Origin: UBA1563 sp041671545
GTDB lineage: Bacteria; Bacteroidota; Ignavibacteria; Ignavibacteriales; Ignavibacteriaceae
NCBI GenBank assembly: GCA_041671545.1
Contig: JBAZBI010000002.1
Location: 434,001-498,000, forward strand
Length of the DNA: 64,000 nt
Direction of reading: 5' to 3'
Below, in pieces: positions 9,402-16,664 of the stretch (within the stretch, counting starts at the first letter, position 1; every line of letters begins with the position of its first letter). A program made the position numbers and the translations under genes. The notes under the pieces were generated by a model. It had not been told where the DNA came from. It did no database searches and saw only the letters and a list, made by a program, of their open reading frames with translations.

Positions 9402-9444
9402 GAGCTGGAAATGGGACTCGAACCCGCAACCTGCTGATTACAAA
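9402..9444 (-). other. att site: 3' half of tRNA-Thr(TGT)
   Basis: Read on the minus strand this is TTTGTAATCAGCAGG, then a T-arm with GGGTTCGAGTCCC, then the acceptor end ATTTCCAGCT. This is the 3' half of a tRNA-Thr with TGT anticodon. Sequence beyond the anticodon loop does not complete a tRNA, so the gene is not functional. The end point at the anticodon loop is the usual crossover place for tyrosine recombinases that use tRNA genes. The identical 43 nt recur at 57929-57971. Confidence 0.82.
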
Positions 9445-9498
9445 CAAGCCGGTTTTCTTACTATTCGAGCTAAAAACAAAGATTTCCGCGTCTGAATT

Positions 9499-9514
9499 GT
9501 ACAGTACTGTACAG
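9499..9514. promoter_or_regulatory. Perfect 16-bp palindrome near att
   Basis: TGTACAGTACTGTACA is its own reverse complement. Related CTGTACA units occur at about 9317-9337 and, in the right-hand repeat, as two tandem CTGTACAGTT copies at 57842-57862. Their clustering around the recombinase start and the att fragments suggests arm-type recombinase sites or an excisionase/repressor operator. No protein partner is identified. Confidence 0.5.
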
Positions 9515-9660
9515 TTGTATTAATCTAGTGAACTCTCACAATGATATTTATTTAAATTTCATAATTAAAATTAACGAACATACCCGATTTGTCAAACAGA
9601 AAATCTGAGTATTAGAATGAAATCTTTGTGGCGCATGTGTTTTGCAGAAATCCGCGCAGA

Positions 9661-9837
9661 TCATTTTTTAATGTAAGCGTTCAGACCGATCACTAGAGGT
9701 TTACCGTCAACGATGCACTGAGTTTGAGTGTTTCCATGCGTGGTAGCGACTACCAATGTTTTGCCGGATGCGCTTGGTGTCGGTGTTTGCATTTCGATAG
9801 TGATGATGAGTTTGTTGTCTTCTATTTTAACTTCCAT
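9661..9837 (-). CDS. Small conserved-looking protein, 58 residues
   Basis: A 58-codon frame starts at ATG 9837 with a good AGGAG ribosome binding site 9 nt before it and ends TGA at 9661. The product begins MEVKIEDNKLIITIEMQ and contains PTPSASGKTLVVATTHGN and DGKPLVIGLNAYIKK. The alternating hydrophobic pattern suggests a small beta protein with no signal peptide or membrane segment. I recall similar short proteins in mobile regions of other bacteria but no function. It lies between the left att and hsdM, transcribed away from hsdM. Confidence 0.7.
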   Translation of the reverse strand: MEVKIEDNKLIITIEMQTPTPSASGKTLVVATTHGNTQTQCIVDGKPLVIGLNAYIKK

Positions 9838-9968
9838 TTTATTGATCTCCTATTTTTAATTCTTGGATGTTTTGAACTACAACTTTGAATAAGTACTGCT
9901 TCCTATGTGAAAATTATGATATAAATCTTTATTATGCACTTTTTTTTATGGAGTACTGTTTTTTTTAT

Positions 9969-10014
9969 AATGTTAATATTTTGTAACATTGAATACTATC
10001 TTGTATAGAGTATT
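9969..10014. promoter_or_regulatory. Two inverted repeats upstream of hsdM
   Basis: AATGTTA (9969-9975) pairs with TAACATT (9984-9990), and AATACT (9992-9997) pairs with AGTATT (10009-10014). They lie 120-170 nt before the hsdM start in an otherwise AT-rich 298-nt region without a gene. They may be operator sites controlling the restriction-modification operon. Chance occurrence in AT-rich DNA is possible. Confidence 0.3.
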
Positions 10015-10135
10015 ACAAATAATGGAATTTCCCTTTTTAAAGTTGTCTTTCATTGAAGAACAGTAATTCACTACAAAAGACGAAAGTTCGATTGCTTACT
10101 AAAATTATTTCTGCTACGAACGGGATGGAGTAAAT

Positions 10136-12610
10136 TTGCCTCTTAAAAAATCTGAACTCTACAGCTCAATCTGGAAAAGCTGCGATGAACTTCGCGGCGG
10201 GATGGATGCCTCTCAATATAAAGACTATGTTCTAGTCATTCTGTTTATAAAATATATCTCTGATAAATATGCCGGTGTTCCTTATGCGCCAATAACTGTT
10301 CCCATGGGCGCAAGCTTTAAAGATATGGTTGCGCTGAAGGGCAAAGCAACAATTGGTGATGATATTAATAAAAAGATCATTGCAAAAATTGCAGAGGCTA
10401 ATAAGCTAACCGGAACAATTGATGTCGCGAATTTTAACGACCCGGAAAAATTGGGTAGCGGTAAAGATATGGTTGATAAACTCACCAAGCTTATCGCAAT
10501 ATTCGAAAGCCCATCATTAGACTTCAGTAAAAATCGCGCTGAGGGGGATGATCTTCTCGGTGATGCCTACGAATTTCTGATGAAAAACTTTGCTACTGAA
10601 AGCGGTAAAAGCAAAGGGCAGTTTTATACTCCGGCTGAAGTAAGCCGGATTATGGCTAAAGTTATAGGGATAAATCCAAGGGTTACAAATGCACAGACAA
10701 CTGTTTACGATCCAACATGCGGATCCGGTTCATTACTTTTAAAAGTCTCAGACGAAACGGATAAGAACATATCGCTCTTTGGTCAAGAAATGGACGTTGC
10801 GACCGCTGCTCTTGCTCGCATGAACATGGTTCTTCACAATCACGCCTCCGATATTCAAACTATTAAACAAGGAAACACTTTAGCCTCACCTCTTTTCCAT
10901 GATGAACAAAACCGGCTAAGAACTTTTGATTACGCAGTTGCAAATCCGCCGTTCTCATACAAATCATGGTCGAATGGTTTAACCGCGCAAGACGGTTCAA
11001 TAAACGATCCTTTCAAACGATTTGATGGTTTCGGAATTCCGCCAAATAAAAATGGTGATTTCGCATTCCTTCTTCACATCATTCGCTCGCTTAAAAGTAA
11101 AGGGAAAGGTGCTTGCATCTTGCCTCACGGTGTTTTGTTTAGAGGAAATGCAGAAGCTGAGATTAGAAAAAATATACTCCGGCGCGGATACATTAAAGGT
11201 ATAATTGGACTCCCGGCAAATTTATTTTACGGAACAGGAATACCCGCTTGTATTATTGTACTTGATAAAGAAAACGCTGAAGCCCGCAAGGCTGTATTTA
11301 TGATTGACGCAAGCAAAGGATTTGTTAAGGATGGGAACAAAAACCGCTTGCGATATCAAGATTTGCATAAGATCGTTGATGTGTTCAATAATCAAATTGA
11401 AATTCCAAAGTATTCACGCGTTGTTCCTTTATCCGAGATAGAAAAAAATGAGTACAACCTTAACATTCCCCGTTATATTGATAGTTCTGAACCGGAAGAT
11501 ACCCAAGACATAGAAGCGCATCTTAAAGGAGGAATTCCTAATGCAGATATTGATGCATTACAAAACTATTGGAATGTATATCCTTCACTTAGAACTGTTT
11601 TATTTGCTACCTCAAAAAGAAAATGTTATTCAAAGTTAAATGTTGAGTCTTCGGAGATCAAGAATTTAATTTTTAATCATACCGAATTTGTTGCTTACAG
11701 AGAAAAGATAGATAAAGTCTTTAATACTTGGAAGAAAAAGAACACAGCCATTCTTAAGAATCTTTCAGTTGGTTCAAAACCAAAAGTGGTTATCTACAAT
11801 CTCTCTGAAGACCTTTTACAAGCATTTTCTAATCTTCAACTAATTGATAAATATGACATCTATCAGCATCTAATGACCTATTGGGCAGAAACAATGCAAG
11901 ATGATGTTTTTCAAATAGGATCTGAAGGGTGGAAAGTTGAATTCTTGTATGATGAAAAGAAGAAAGAATTTGAGTGCGATCTGCTTCCCAAACATTATGT
12001 GATTGACCGTTACTTTGTTAATGAAAAGAGAGAGATTGAAAATCTCGAAGCCGAAAGGGAATCTGTAGTAAGTAAGATGGAGGAAATGGTAGAAGAACAG
12101 AGCGGTGAAGATGATCCGTTTGAAGAAGCGAAAACGGAAAAAGGGAAAGTAACAAAAGCGCTCTTGGTAAAAAGAATTAAAGAACTTGAGAAAGAAGAAC
12201 CGCAAGTAATTCTAAGTAAAGCAGCAGAACCTAAAGTTCCGTATAAAGGAATTGCTACCGAAGAGGACGAGTTAACTATCTTGAAATCATTTCTTGAATT
12301 GATTGAACAAGAAGCTGATCTTAAAAAGAAAGTAAAAAAAGCTGAAGAAGAACTCTTAGAAAAACTCAAAGCTAAATACAAGAAATTATCCGAACCGGAA
12401 ATTAAGGAGTTGATTGTAACCGATAAGTGGATGACCGCAATTGGTAACGACGTTAAAAGCGATATGGACCGTATTTCTCAACGTTTAACTCAGCGCATAA
12501 AAGAACTAGCCGAACGCTACCAGTCGCCGCTTCCGGCAATTGAAATGGAAGTTTCTGCCGTAGAGAAAAAAGTTTCTAATCACTTAAAAAAGATGGGTTT
12601 TGTGGTATAA
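10136..12610 (+). CDS. hsdM: Type I restriction-modification methyltransferase subunit (HsdM)
   Basis: The 824-residue N6-adenine methyltransferase has the HsdM N-terminal helical domain (residues 1-150, with SIWKSCDELRGGMDASQYKDYVL split over its start), the AdoMet-binding motif DPTCGSGSLL (192-201) and the catalytic NPPF (270-273). GQFYTPAEVSRIM at 161-173 is also typical. It is longer than classical HsdM (about 500 residues). A charged, coiled-coil-rich C-terminal extension from about residue 500 is shared with many HsdM proteins of this subtype. The start is TTG at 10136, chosen because GGGATGGAG ends 5 nt before it and no ATG fits. With HsdS it methylates the recognition site, and with HsdR it forms the restriction complex. 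It heads a seven-gene defence operon. Confidence 0.95.
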   Translation: MPLKKSELYSSIWKSCDELRGGMDASQYKDYVLVILFIKYISDKYAGVPYAPITVPMGASFKDMVALKGKATIGDDINKKIIAKIAEANKLTGTIDVANFNDPEKLGSGKDMVDKLTKLIAIFESPSLDFSKNRAEGDDLLGDAYEFLMKNFATESGKSKGQFYTPAEVSRIMAKVIGINPRVTNAQTTVYDPTCGSGSLLLKVSDETDKNISLFGQEMDVATAALARMNMVLHNHASDIQTIKQGNTLASPLFHDEQNRLRTFDYAVANPPFSYKSWSNGLTAQDGSINDPFKRFDGFGIPPNKNGDFAFLLHIIRSLKSKGKGACILPHGVLFRGNAEAEIRKNILRRGYIKGIIGLPANLFYGTGIPACIIVLDKENAEARKAVFMIDASKGFVKDGNKNRLRYQDLHKIVDVFNNQIEIPKYSRVVPLSEIEKNEYNLNIPRYIDSSEPEDTQDIEAHLKGGIPNADIDALQNYWNVYPSLRTVLFATSKRKCYSKLNVESSEIKNLIFNHTEFVAYREKIDKVFNTWKKKNTAILKNLSVGSKPKVVIYNLSEDLLQAFSNLQLIDKYDIYQHLMTYWAETMQDDVFQIGSEGWKVEFLYDEKKKEFECDLLPKHYVIDRYFVNEKREIENLEAERESVVSKMEEMVEEQSGEDDPFEEAKTEKGKVTKALLVKRIKELEKEEPQVILSKAAEPKVPYKGIATEEDELTILKSFLELIEQEADLKKKVKKAEEELLEKLKAKYKKLSEPEIKELIVTDKWMTAIGNDVKSDMDRISQRLTQRIKELAERYQSPLPAIEMEVSAVEKKVSNHLKKMGFVV

Positions 12611-12634
12611 TGCATTAAATAAAATGCGTATATC

Positions 12635-12663
12635 TGTCGCAATTATTTACTATATTTGCGACA
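12635..12663. promoter_or_regulatory. Inverted repeat, probable operator of the AbiE-like pair
   Basis: TGTCGCAA (12635-12642) and TTGCGACA (12656-12663) form a perfect 8-bp inverted repeat with a 13-nt spacer, 16 nt before the antitoxin-like ATG. TATATTTG at 12651-12658, which overlaps the right arm, resembles the TAnnTTTG -7 element of Bacteroidota promoters. AbiEi antitoxins are known to repress their own promoter through inverted repeats, so autoregulation is a reasonable inference. Confidence 0.55.
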
Positions 12664-12678
12664 AAACTAAGGTTAATA

Positions 12679-13296
12679 ATGACACAACTAATTGAAATTA
12701 AAGTACTTACAAAAATGAAGAAAGCGAGAGGGGGCACGCTCTTTTTTGTTGATAATTTTATTCGTATTGGTAATCAAAAAGCCGTTAGTAAAGCTCTTCA
12801 AAGATTGGTTAAAAAAGGGGAAATACACCGTGTAGCTCCGGGTATTTTTGTCCGTCCGGTAAAGGATCCGGTTATTGGAGTTGTTATGCCGAATATTGAT
12901 GCAATTGCAATTGCAATCGCTAAAAGAGATAGGGCGCGTATTGTTCCAACGGGTGCTTATGCGTTAAACAAACTTGGACTTTCTACCCAAGTCCCCATGA
13001 ATATCGTTTATCTAACTGATGGTTCTTCAAGAAAAGTTAAACTTGGTAAAAATATAATTACATTTAAAAAAACTAGCCCTAAGTATGTAGCCGCCGTTGG
13101 TAATATAAGCAAACTCGTTATCCAAGCGTTAAAAACCGTTGGCGAAAAAAATATTGATGAGAAAATAATTGAGCGAATTCAAATCCTTCTCAAAGAAGAA
13201 AATAAAAATCACTTAGAACATGATATCAGATTGGCTCCGGAGTGGATCCGTAAAATTATGAGACCGGTTCTTAACGAGGTTAATAATGAGCAGTAA
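12679..13296 (+). CDS. AbiEi-like / DUF6088-type antitoxin
   Basis: A 205-residue protein with an N-terminal winged-helix-like part (residues 1-70, including KAVSKALQRLVKKGEIHRVAPG) and a C-terminal domain as seen in AbiEi/DUF6088 proteins (PNIDAIAIAIAKRDRARIVPTGAYALNKLGL). In type IV toxin-antitoxin AbiE systems, the antitoxin represses the operon and counteracts the nucleotidyltransferase toxin without forming a stable complex. The stop overlaps the start of the AbiEii-like gene by 11 nt. The pair is embedded between hsdM and hsdS, and an inverted repeat lies just upstream. Confidence 0.82.
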   Translation: MTQLIEIKVLTKMKKARGGTLFFVDNFIRIGNQKAVSKALQRLVKKGEIHRVAPGIFVRPVKDPVIGVVMPNIDAIAIAIAKRDRARIVPTGAYALNKLGLSTQVPMNIVYLTDGSSRKVKLGKNIITFKKTSPKYVAAVGNISKLVIQALKTVGEKNIDEKIIERIQILLKEENKNHLEHDIRLAPEWIRKIMRPVLNEVNNEQ

Positions 13297-14302
13297 TTCT
13301 ATCTCTGAATGGTTTAAACTAACAGATGAAACAAAGAAAAATATCTTTGAGCAAACCTCACAAAAAGTTGAATTGCCCGCCGTTGCTGTAGAAAAAGATT
13401 GGTGGGTTGTTAACACGTTAAAACTTGTATTTTCTTTAAGCTGTGCAGAGCATCTTGTTTTTAAAGGCGGCACTTCACTTAGCAAAGCTTGGAATATCAT
13501 TGAACGCTTTTCTGAAGATATTGATTTGGCGTTGAGCAAAGAGTTTCTTGGTTTCGAAGGAGTATTATCTAAGTCTAAAGTAAAAAAATTACGGGAAGCA
13601 TCGTGCAAATTTATTGCTGAAGATTTTTTCGGTGAACTGAAAAAAGCATTTGAACAAAGCGGCTTTCAAGGTGTTAATCTTAAAGTAATTGACCGAAATA
13701 CAGATGATACCGACCCCATCAAAATTGAAGTTGTTTACACAAGTCTATTAGACACAAATCCATACTTACAATCGCGAGTAATAATTGAAGTAGGAAGCCG
13801 TTCTTTAATGGAGCCCCAAACAGAGCGTTCATTCAACTCTTTTGTTTCCGAACAATTCAAAGATCAATCTTTTGCCGACGCGGAAATAACTATTCCGGTT
13901 GTTAATCCGGAAAGAACTTTGCTCGAGAAGATATTTCTTCTGCACGAGGAATTTCAGAACGCAGCCGATAAAATTAAAATTGAACGCATGAGCCGCCACC
14001 ATTACGATATTGCTAAACTAATGAAAACGAATTTTGCCGGAATAGCTTTAACAGATACCGGTCTTTATAATACAATAGTTGAGCACCGCAAGCAGATTAA
14101 CTTTCTTAATTATGTTGATTATACAAAACATGCAAGGGGCAAATTAAATATTGTTCCACCAGATGATATTGTTGCTGCATGGGAAAAAGATTACAACCAA
14201 ATGAAAGAGAACATGATCTATGGTGATGCTCCATCATTCAAAGTTTTGATGGAAGAGATTTCCAAAATCAATTCAGTTATTAACGAAACTGAATCTGAAT
14301 GA
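13286..14302 (+). CDS. AbiEii/AbiGii-type nucleotidyltransferase toxin
   Basis: The 338-residue protein has the nucleotidyltransferase signature of AbiEii toxins: FKGGTSLSKAWNIIERFSED (about residues 59-78) followed by IDLAL. The GGTSLS motif binds nucleotide and the DxD-like SEDIDL holds catalytic acids. PERTLLEKIFLLHEEFQ and SRHHYDIAKLM further on are also typical of this family. These toxins add nucleotides to tRNA acceptor ends and stop translation. The gene overlaps its antitoxin by 11 nt and hsdS by 4 nt, so it is translationally linked to both. Its position inside a type I R-M operon suggests backup or addiction for restriction. Confidence 0.88.
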   Translation: MSSNSISEWFKLTDETKKNIFEQTSQKVELPAVAVEKDWWVVNTLKLVFSLSCAEHLVFKGGTSLSKAWNIIERFSEDIDLALSKEFLGFEGVLSKSKVKKLREASCKFIAEDFFGELKKAFEQSGFQGVNLKVIDRNTDDTDPIKIEVVYTSLLDTNPYLQSRVIIEVGSRSLMEPQTERSFNSFVSEQFKDQSFADAEITIPVVNPERTLLEKIFLLHEEFQNAADKIKIERMSRHHYDIAKLMKTNFAGIALTDTGLYNTIVEHRKQINFLNYVDYTKHARGKLNIVPPDDIVAAWEKDYNQMKENMIYGDAPSFKVLMEEISKINSVINETESE

Positions 14303-15621
14303 AAGTGAAGCCGGGTTATAAACAAACTGAAATTGGATTAATTCCCAATGATTGGGTTGTAAAACCAATTGATAAAGAAATTGATTTGTTGACTGGCTTT
14401 CCTTTTCCAAGTTCAAAATATTCTAAAGTTGGTATTAAGTTACTCAGAGGATCTAATGTAAAAAGAGGTGTAACCGATTGGTCTGAAGAAATAACACAAT
14501 ATTGGGAAAGAATTACCAACGAGATCAAACCATATCTATTAGCACAAGGTGATATTGTAATTGCAATGGACGGTTCATTAGTAGGTAAAAGTTTTGCTCG
14601 TTTATCTTATTGTGATTTGCCAGCCGTTTTATTACAACGTGTAGCAAGAATACGTTCAAACAAATTGGATATGGGCTATTTAAAAGAATTTATTTGCAGT
14701 GATTATTTTACTAACCACTGCGAATCAGTTAAAACTGTTTCTGCTATTCCTCATATTAGTCCTTCTGATATTAGAAGTTTTTCAATTCCAATTCCTCCAA
14801 CCATCAAAGAACAAACCGCCATTGCCCAAGCCCTTAGCGATACTGACGAACTAATCTCCTCCCTCGATAAACTCATTTCTAAAAAGCGCAACATAAAACA
14901 AGGCGCTATGCAGCAGCTACTTACCGGTAAAACTAGGTTATCGCCATTTAATAAAAAATATGTGGGTTATAAACAAACCGAAGTTGGCTTAATTCCAGAG
15001 GATTGGGAATTAGTATCATTTGAAAAAGCATTTAAGTCATTACGGACTGCTACCTATTCAAGGGCGGAATTAACTCAGAATGATGAAACAATGTATGTCC
15101 ATTATGGTGATATTCATACCAAATACAATTACTTTTTGAATTTTAATAAAGCAACCTTGCCATCCATTCCTAAGAGCAAAGTAAAGAATTATTCACTTTT
15201 AGTGGAAGGTGACTTAATAATGGTTGATGCCTCCGAAGATTATACTGCAATAAATAAAAGTGTTGAGGTAAAGAATATTGGAGCTAAAAAAGTTATTTCT
15301 GGGCTACATACAATCCTATTGCGTGACTCTGAAAATTCGTTTTCGAATGGATTCCGAGGATATATTATATCAAGTAGTGTTGTCAAAAATCAATTTGATA
15401 AATTAGCGACCGGCATGAAAGTTTACGGTGTATCAAAGAACAATCTGAAGAATGTCTTTATTCCAACTCCGTCCTCTAAAGAAGAACAAACTGCTATCGC
15501 ACAAATTCTTAGCGACATGGATTCCGAAATTGAAACTCTCGAAAAGAAACGAGATAAATACAAAGCCATCAAACAAGGGATGATGCAAGAACTCCTTACC
15601 GGCAAAACGAGGTTGGTGTAA
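14299..15621 (+). CDS. hsdS: Type I restriction-modification specificity subunit (HsdS)
   Basis: A 440-residue protein with two target recognition domains in the usual circular arrangement. Each half starts with a GYKQTEIGLIP- or GYKQTEVGLIP-type segment and ends with a conserved helical spacer (EQTAIAQALSDTDELISSLD, and EQTAIAQILSDMDSEIETLE), each followed by a QLLTGKTRL-like or ELLTGKTRL-like terminus. The domains between these repeats differ, as expected for a bipartite target. The internal repeat offers a site for domain exchange by recombination. Start ATGA overlaps the AbiEii-like gene, and the nuclease-like gene follows 5 nt later. Confidence 0.95.
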   Translation: MKVKPGYKQTEIGLIPNDWVVKPIDKEIDLLTGFPFPSSKYSKVGIKLLRGSNVKRGVTDWSEEITQYWERITNEIKPYLLAQGDIVIAMDGSLVGKSFARLSYCDLPAVLLQRVARIRSNKLDMGYLKEFICSDYFTNHCESVKTVSAIPHISPSDIRSFSIPIPPTIKEQTAIAQALSDTDELISSLDKLISKKRNIKQGAMQQLLTGKTRLSPFNKKYVGYKQTEVGLIPEDWELVSFEKAFKSLRTATYSRAELTQNDETMYVHYGDIHTKYNYFLNFNKATLPSIPKSKVKNYSLLVEGDLIMVDASEDYTAINKSVEVKNIGAKKVISGLHTILLRDSENSFSNGFRGYIISSSVVKNQFDKLATGMKVYGVSKNNLKNVFIPTPSSKEEQTAIAQILSDMDSEIETLEKKRDKYKAIKQGMMQELLTGKTRLV

Positions 15622-15626
15622 TCTGC

Positions 15627-16655
15627 ATGATACTCAAAACCATTAATGGCATTACGTACAAACTCCCAGAAAAGCTTAACGATTTCCAACTTGAAATGTA
15701 TGTTCACCTTATCAATTGGAAATGGAAAAATATTACGGATGTCCCCGGGACAAACAAATATAATGGAGAATTAATTGAGTATGATGCCATTCTTCCAGAA
15801 TCAGTTATTGATAGCTATCCTATCATTTATCCGAAAGCTCTCTCAAACTTTTTAGATCATCACAACAAATATCCTTTTAGAATACACAAGTTTTTTAACC
15901 ATATGGCAAGCTCGCAAGCTGCTAACGCTAACCTTTTTATTCCAATTCTCACTCATCCTAAAGCTGAAGAAATATTACGAAATATAAAACCGGATTTCAA
16001 CAGTTTGGCAAAAGATGAATTAGACAATGGTTTTCGTATTGAATTTTGGGACGAATCGTTTGGCGCTTTGAATGACAAAACAAGTATGTCCGGTACCGAT
16101 TCCGATATTGCAATAGCTTACTACAATAAAGAAAATCAACTTTGTTTATGGTTGATTGAGCACAAACTAACTGAAGCTGAATTCACAGAATGCGGCGGAT
16201 ATACAAGCAAAGGACGAACAGATAAGATAAAATTTGATTGCACAAAATCTTTTTCGGAACTTATAGCAAATAAGAATTTTTGCTACTATCATGAAAAGTG
16301 TGGTTATAAATATTGGGAATTAACAGTGAAGCATGCATCTTTTTTCCCGAACCATCAGACTTATTCTTCTTGTCCATTTAAAGGTGGGTTGAACCAATTA
16401 TGGCGGAACCAGCTTCTTGCTCTTGGCATCGAAGATGATCCAAACCAACACTTCAAACAAGTTTTCTTTTCTGTAGTTAGGCATCCCGCTAACCATGAGT
16501 TGGATAAATCCATCGCTGCATATAAAAAATTGATAAATAATAATCCTAAATTTTCAGCACATACATCACTTGAATTTGTTGATGAAGCAGTGAAACTTAA
16601 CGATCCATTACTTGACAGATGGATAGATTGGTACAAAGAACTTTACAAATTATAG
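15627..16655 (+). CDS. Putative PD-(D/E)xK nuclease-like protein in the R-M operon
   Basis: The 342-residue protein has a candidate PD-(D/E)xK core. GTDSDIAIAYYN (residues 157-168) supplies an acidic residue on a first strand, and LWLIEHKLTEAEF (174-186) gives the E-x-K pair (E178, K180). The spacing suits a restriction-type nuclease fold. Several Cys/His residues follow (KFDCTKSF, NFCYYHEKCGYKYWEL), which may bind metal. It resembles proteins loosely annotated as PGN_0703-type restriction endonucleases, from memory and not checked. It is separated from hsdS by 5 nt and from hsdR by 9 nt, so it is part of the operon. Function is not established. Confidence 0.6.
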   Translation: MILKTINGITYKLPEKLNDFQLEMYVHLINWKWKNITDVPGTNKYNGELIEYDAILPESVIDSYPIIYPKALSNFLDHHNKYPFRIHKFFNHMASSQAANANLFIPILTHPKAEEILRNIKPDFNSLAKDELDNGFRIEFWDESFGALNDKTSMSGTDSDIAIAYYNKENQLCLWLIEHKLTEAEFTECGGYTSKGRTDKIKFDCTKSFSELIANKNFCYYHEKCGYKYWELTVKHASFFPNHQTYSSCPFKGGLNQLWRNQLLALGIEDDPNQHFKQVFFSVVRHPANHELDKSIAAYKKLINNNPKFSAHTSLEFVDEAVKLNDPLLDRWIDWYKELYKL

Positions 16656-16664
16656 AGTTTTTCT

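Larger units (their letters stand above)
8878..9444 (-). repeat. Direct repeat copy 1 (recombinase N-terminus plus att)
   Basis: This stretch is nearly identical to 57385-57971 in the same orientation. The shared block covers the N-terminal coding part of the recombinase gene, its upstream region with CTGTACAG motifs, a terminator hairpin and the tRNA-Thr 3' fragment. Small differences include an extra CTGTACAGTT unit in the right copy. Identity ends sharply within the recombinase gene on one side and after the tRNA anticodon loop on the other. Confidence 0.85.

Noticed and set aside
9402..9444. A functional tRNA-Thr gene
   Set aside because: Only the 3' half from the anticodon loop onward is present; no 5' half, D-arm or matching acceptor strand follows at either copy.
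9335..9523. Plus-strand open frame of 62 codons containing GNGTRTRNLLITN
   Set aside because: It is the antisense translation of the tRNA-Thr fragment, a well-known kind of spurious frame, and has no ribosome binding site.
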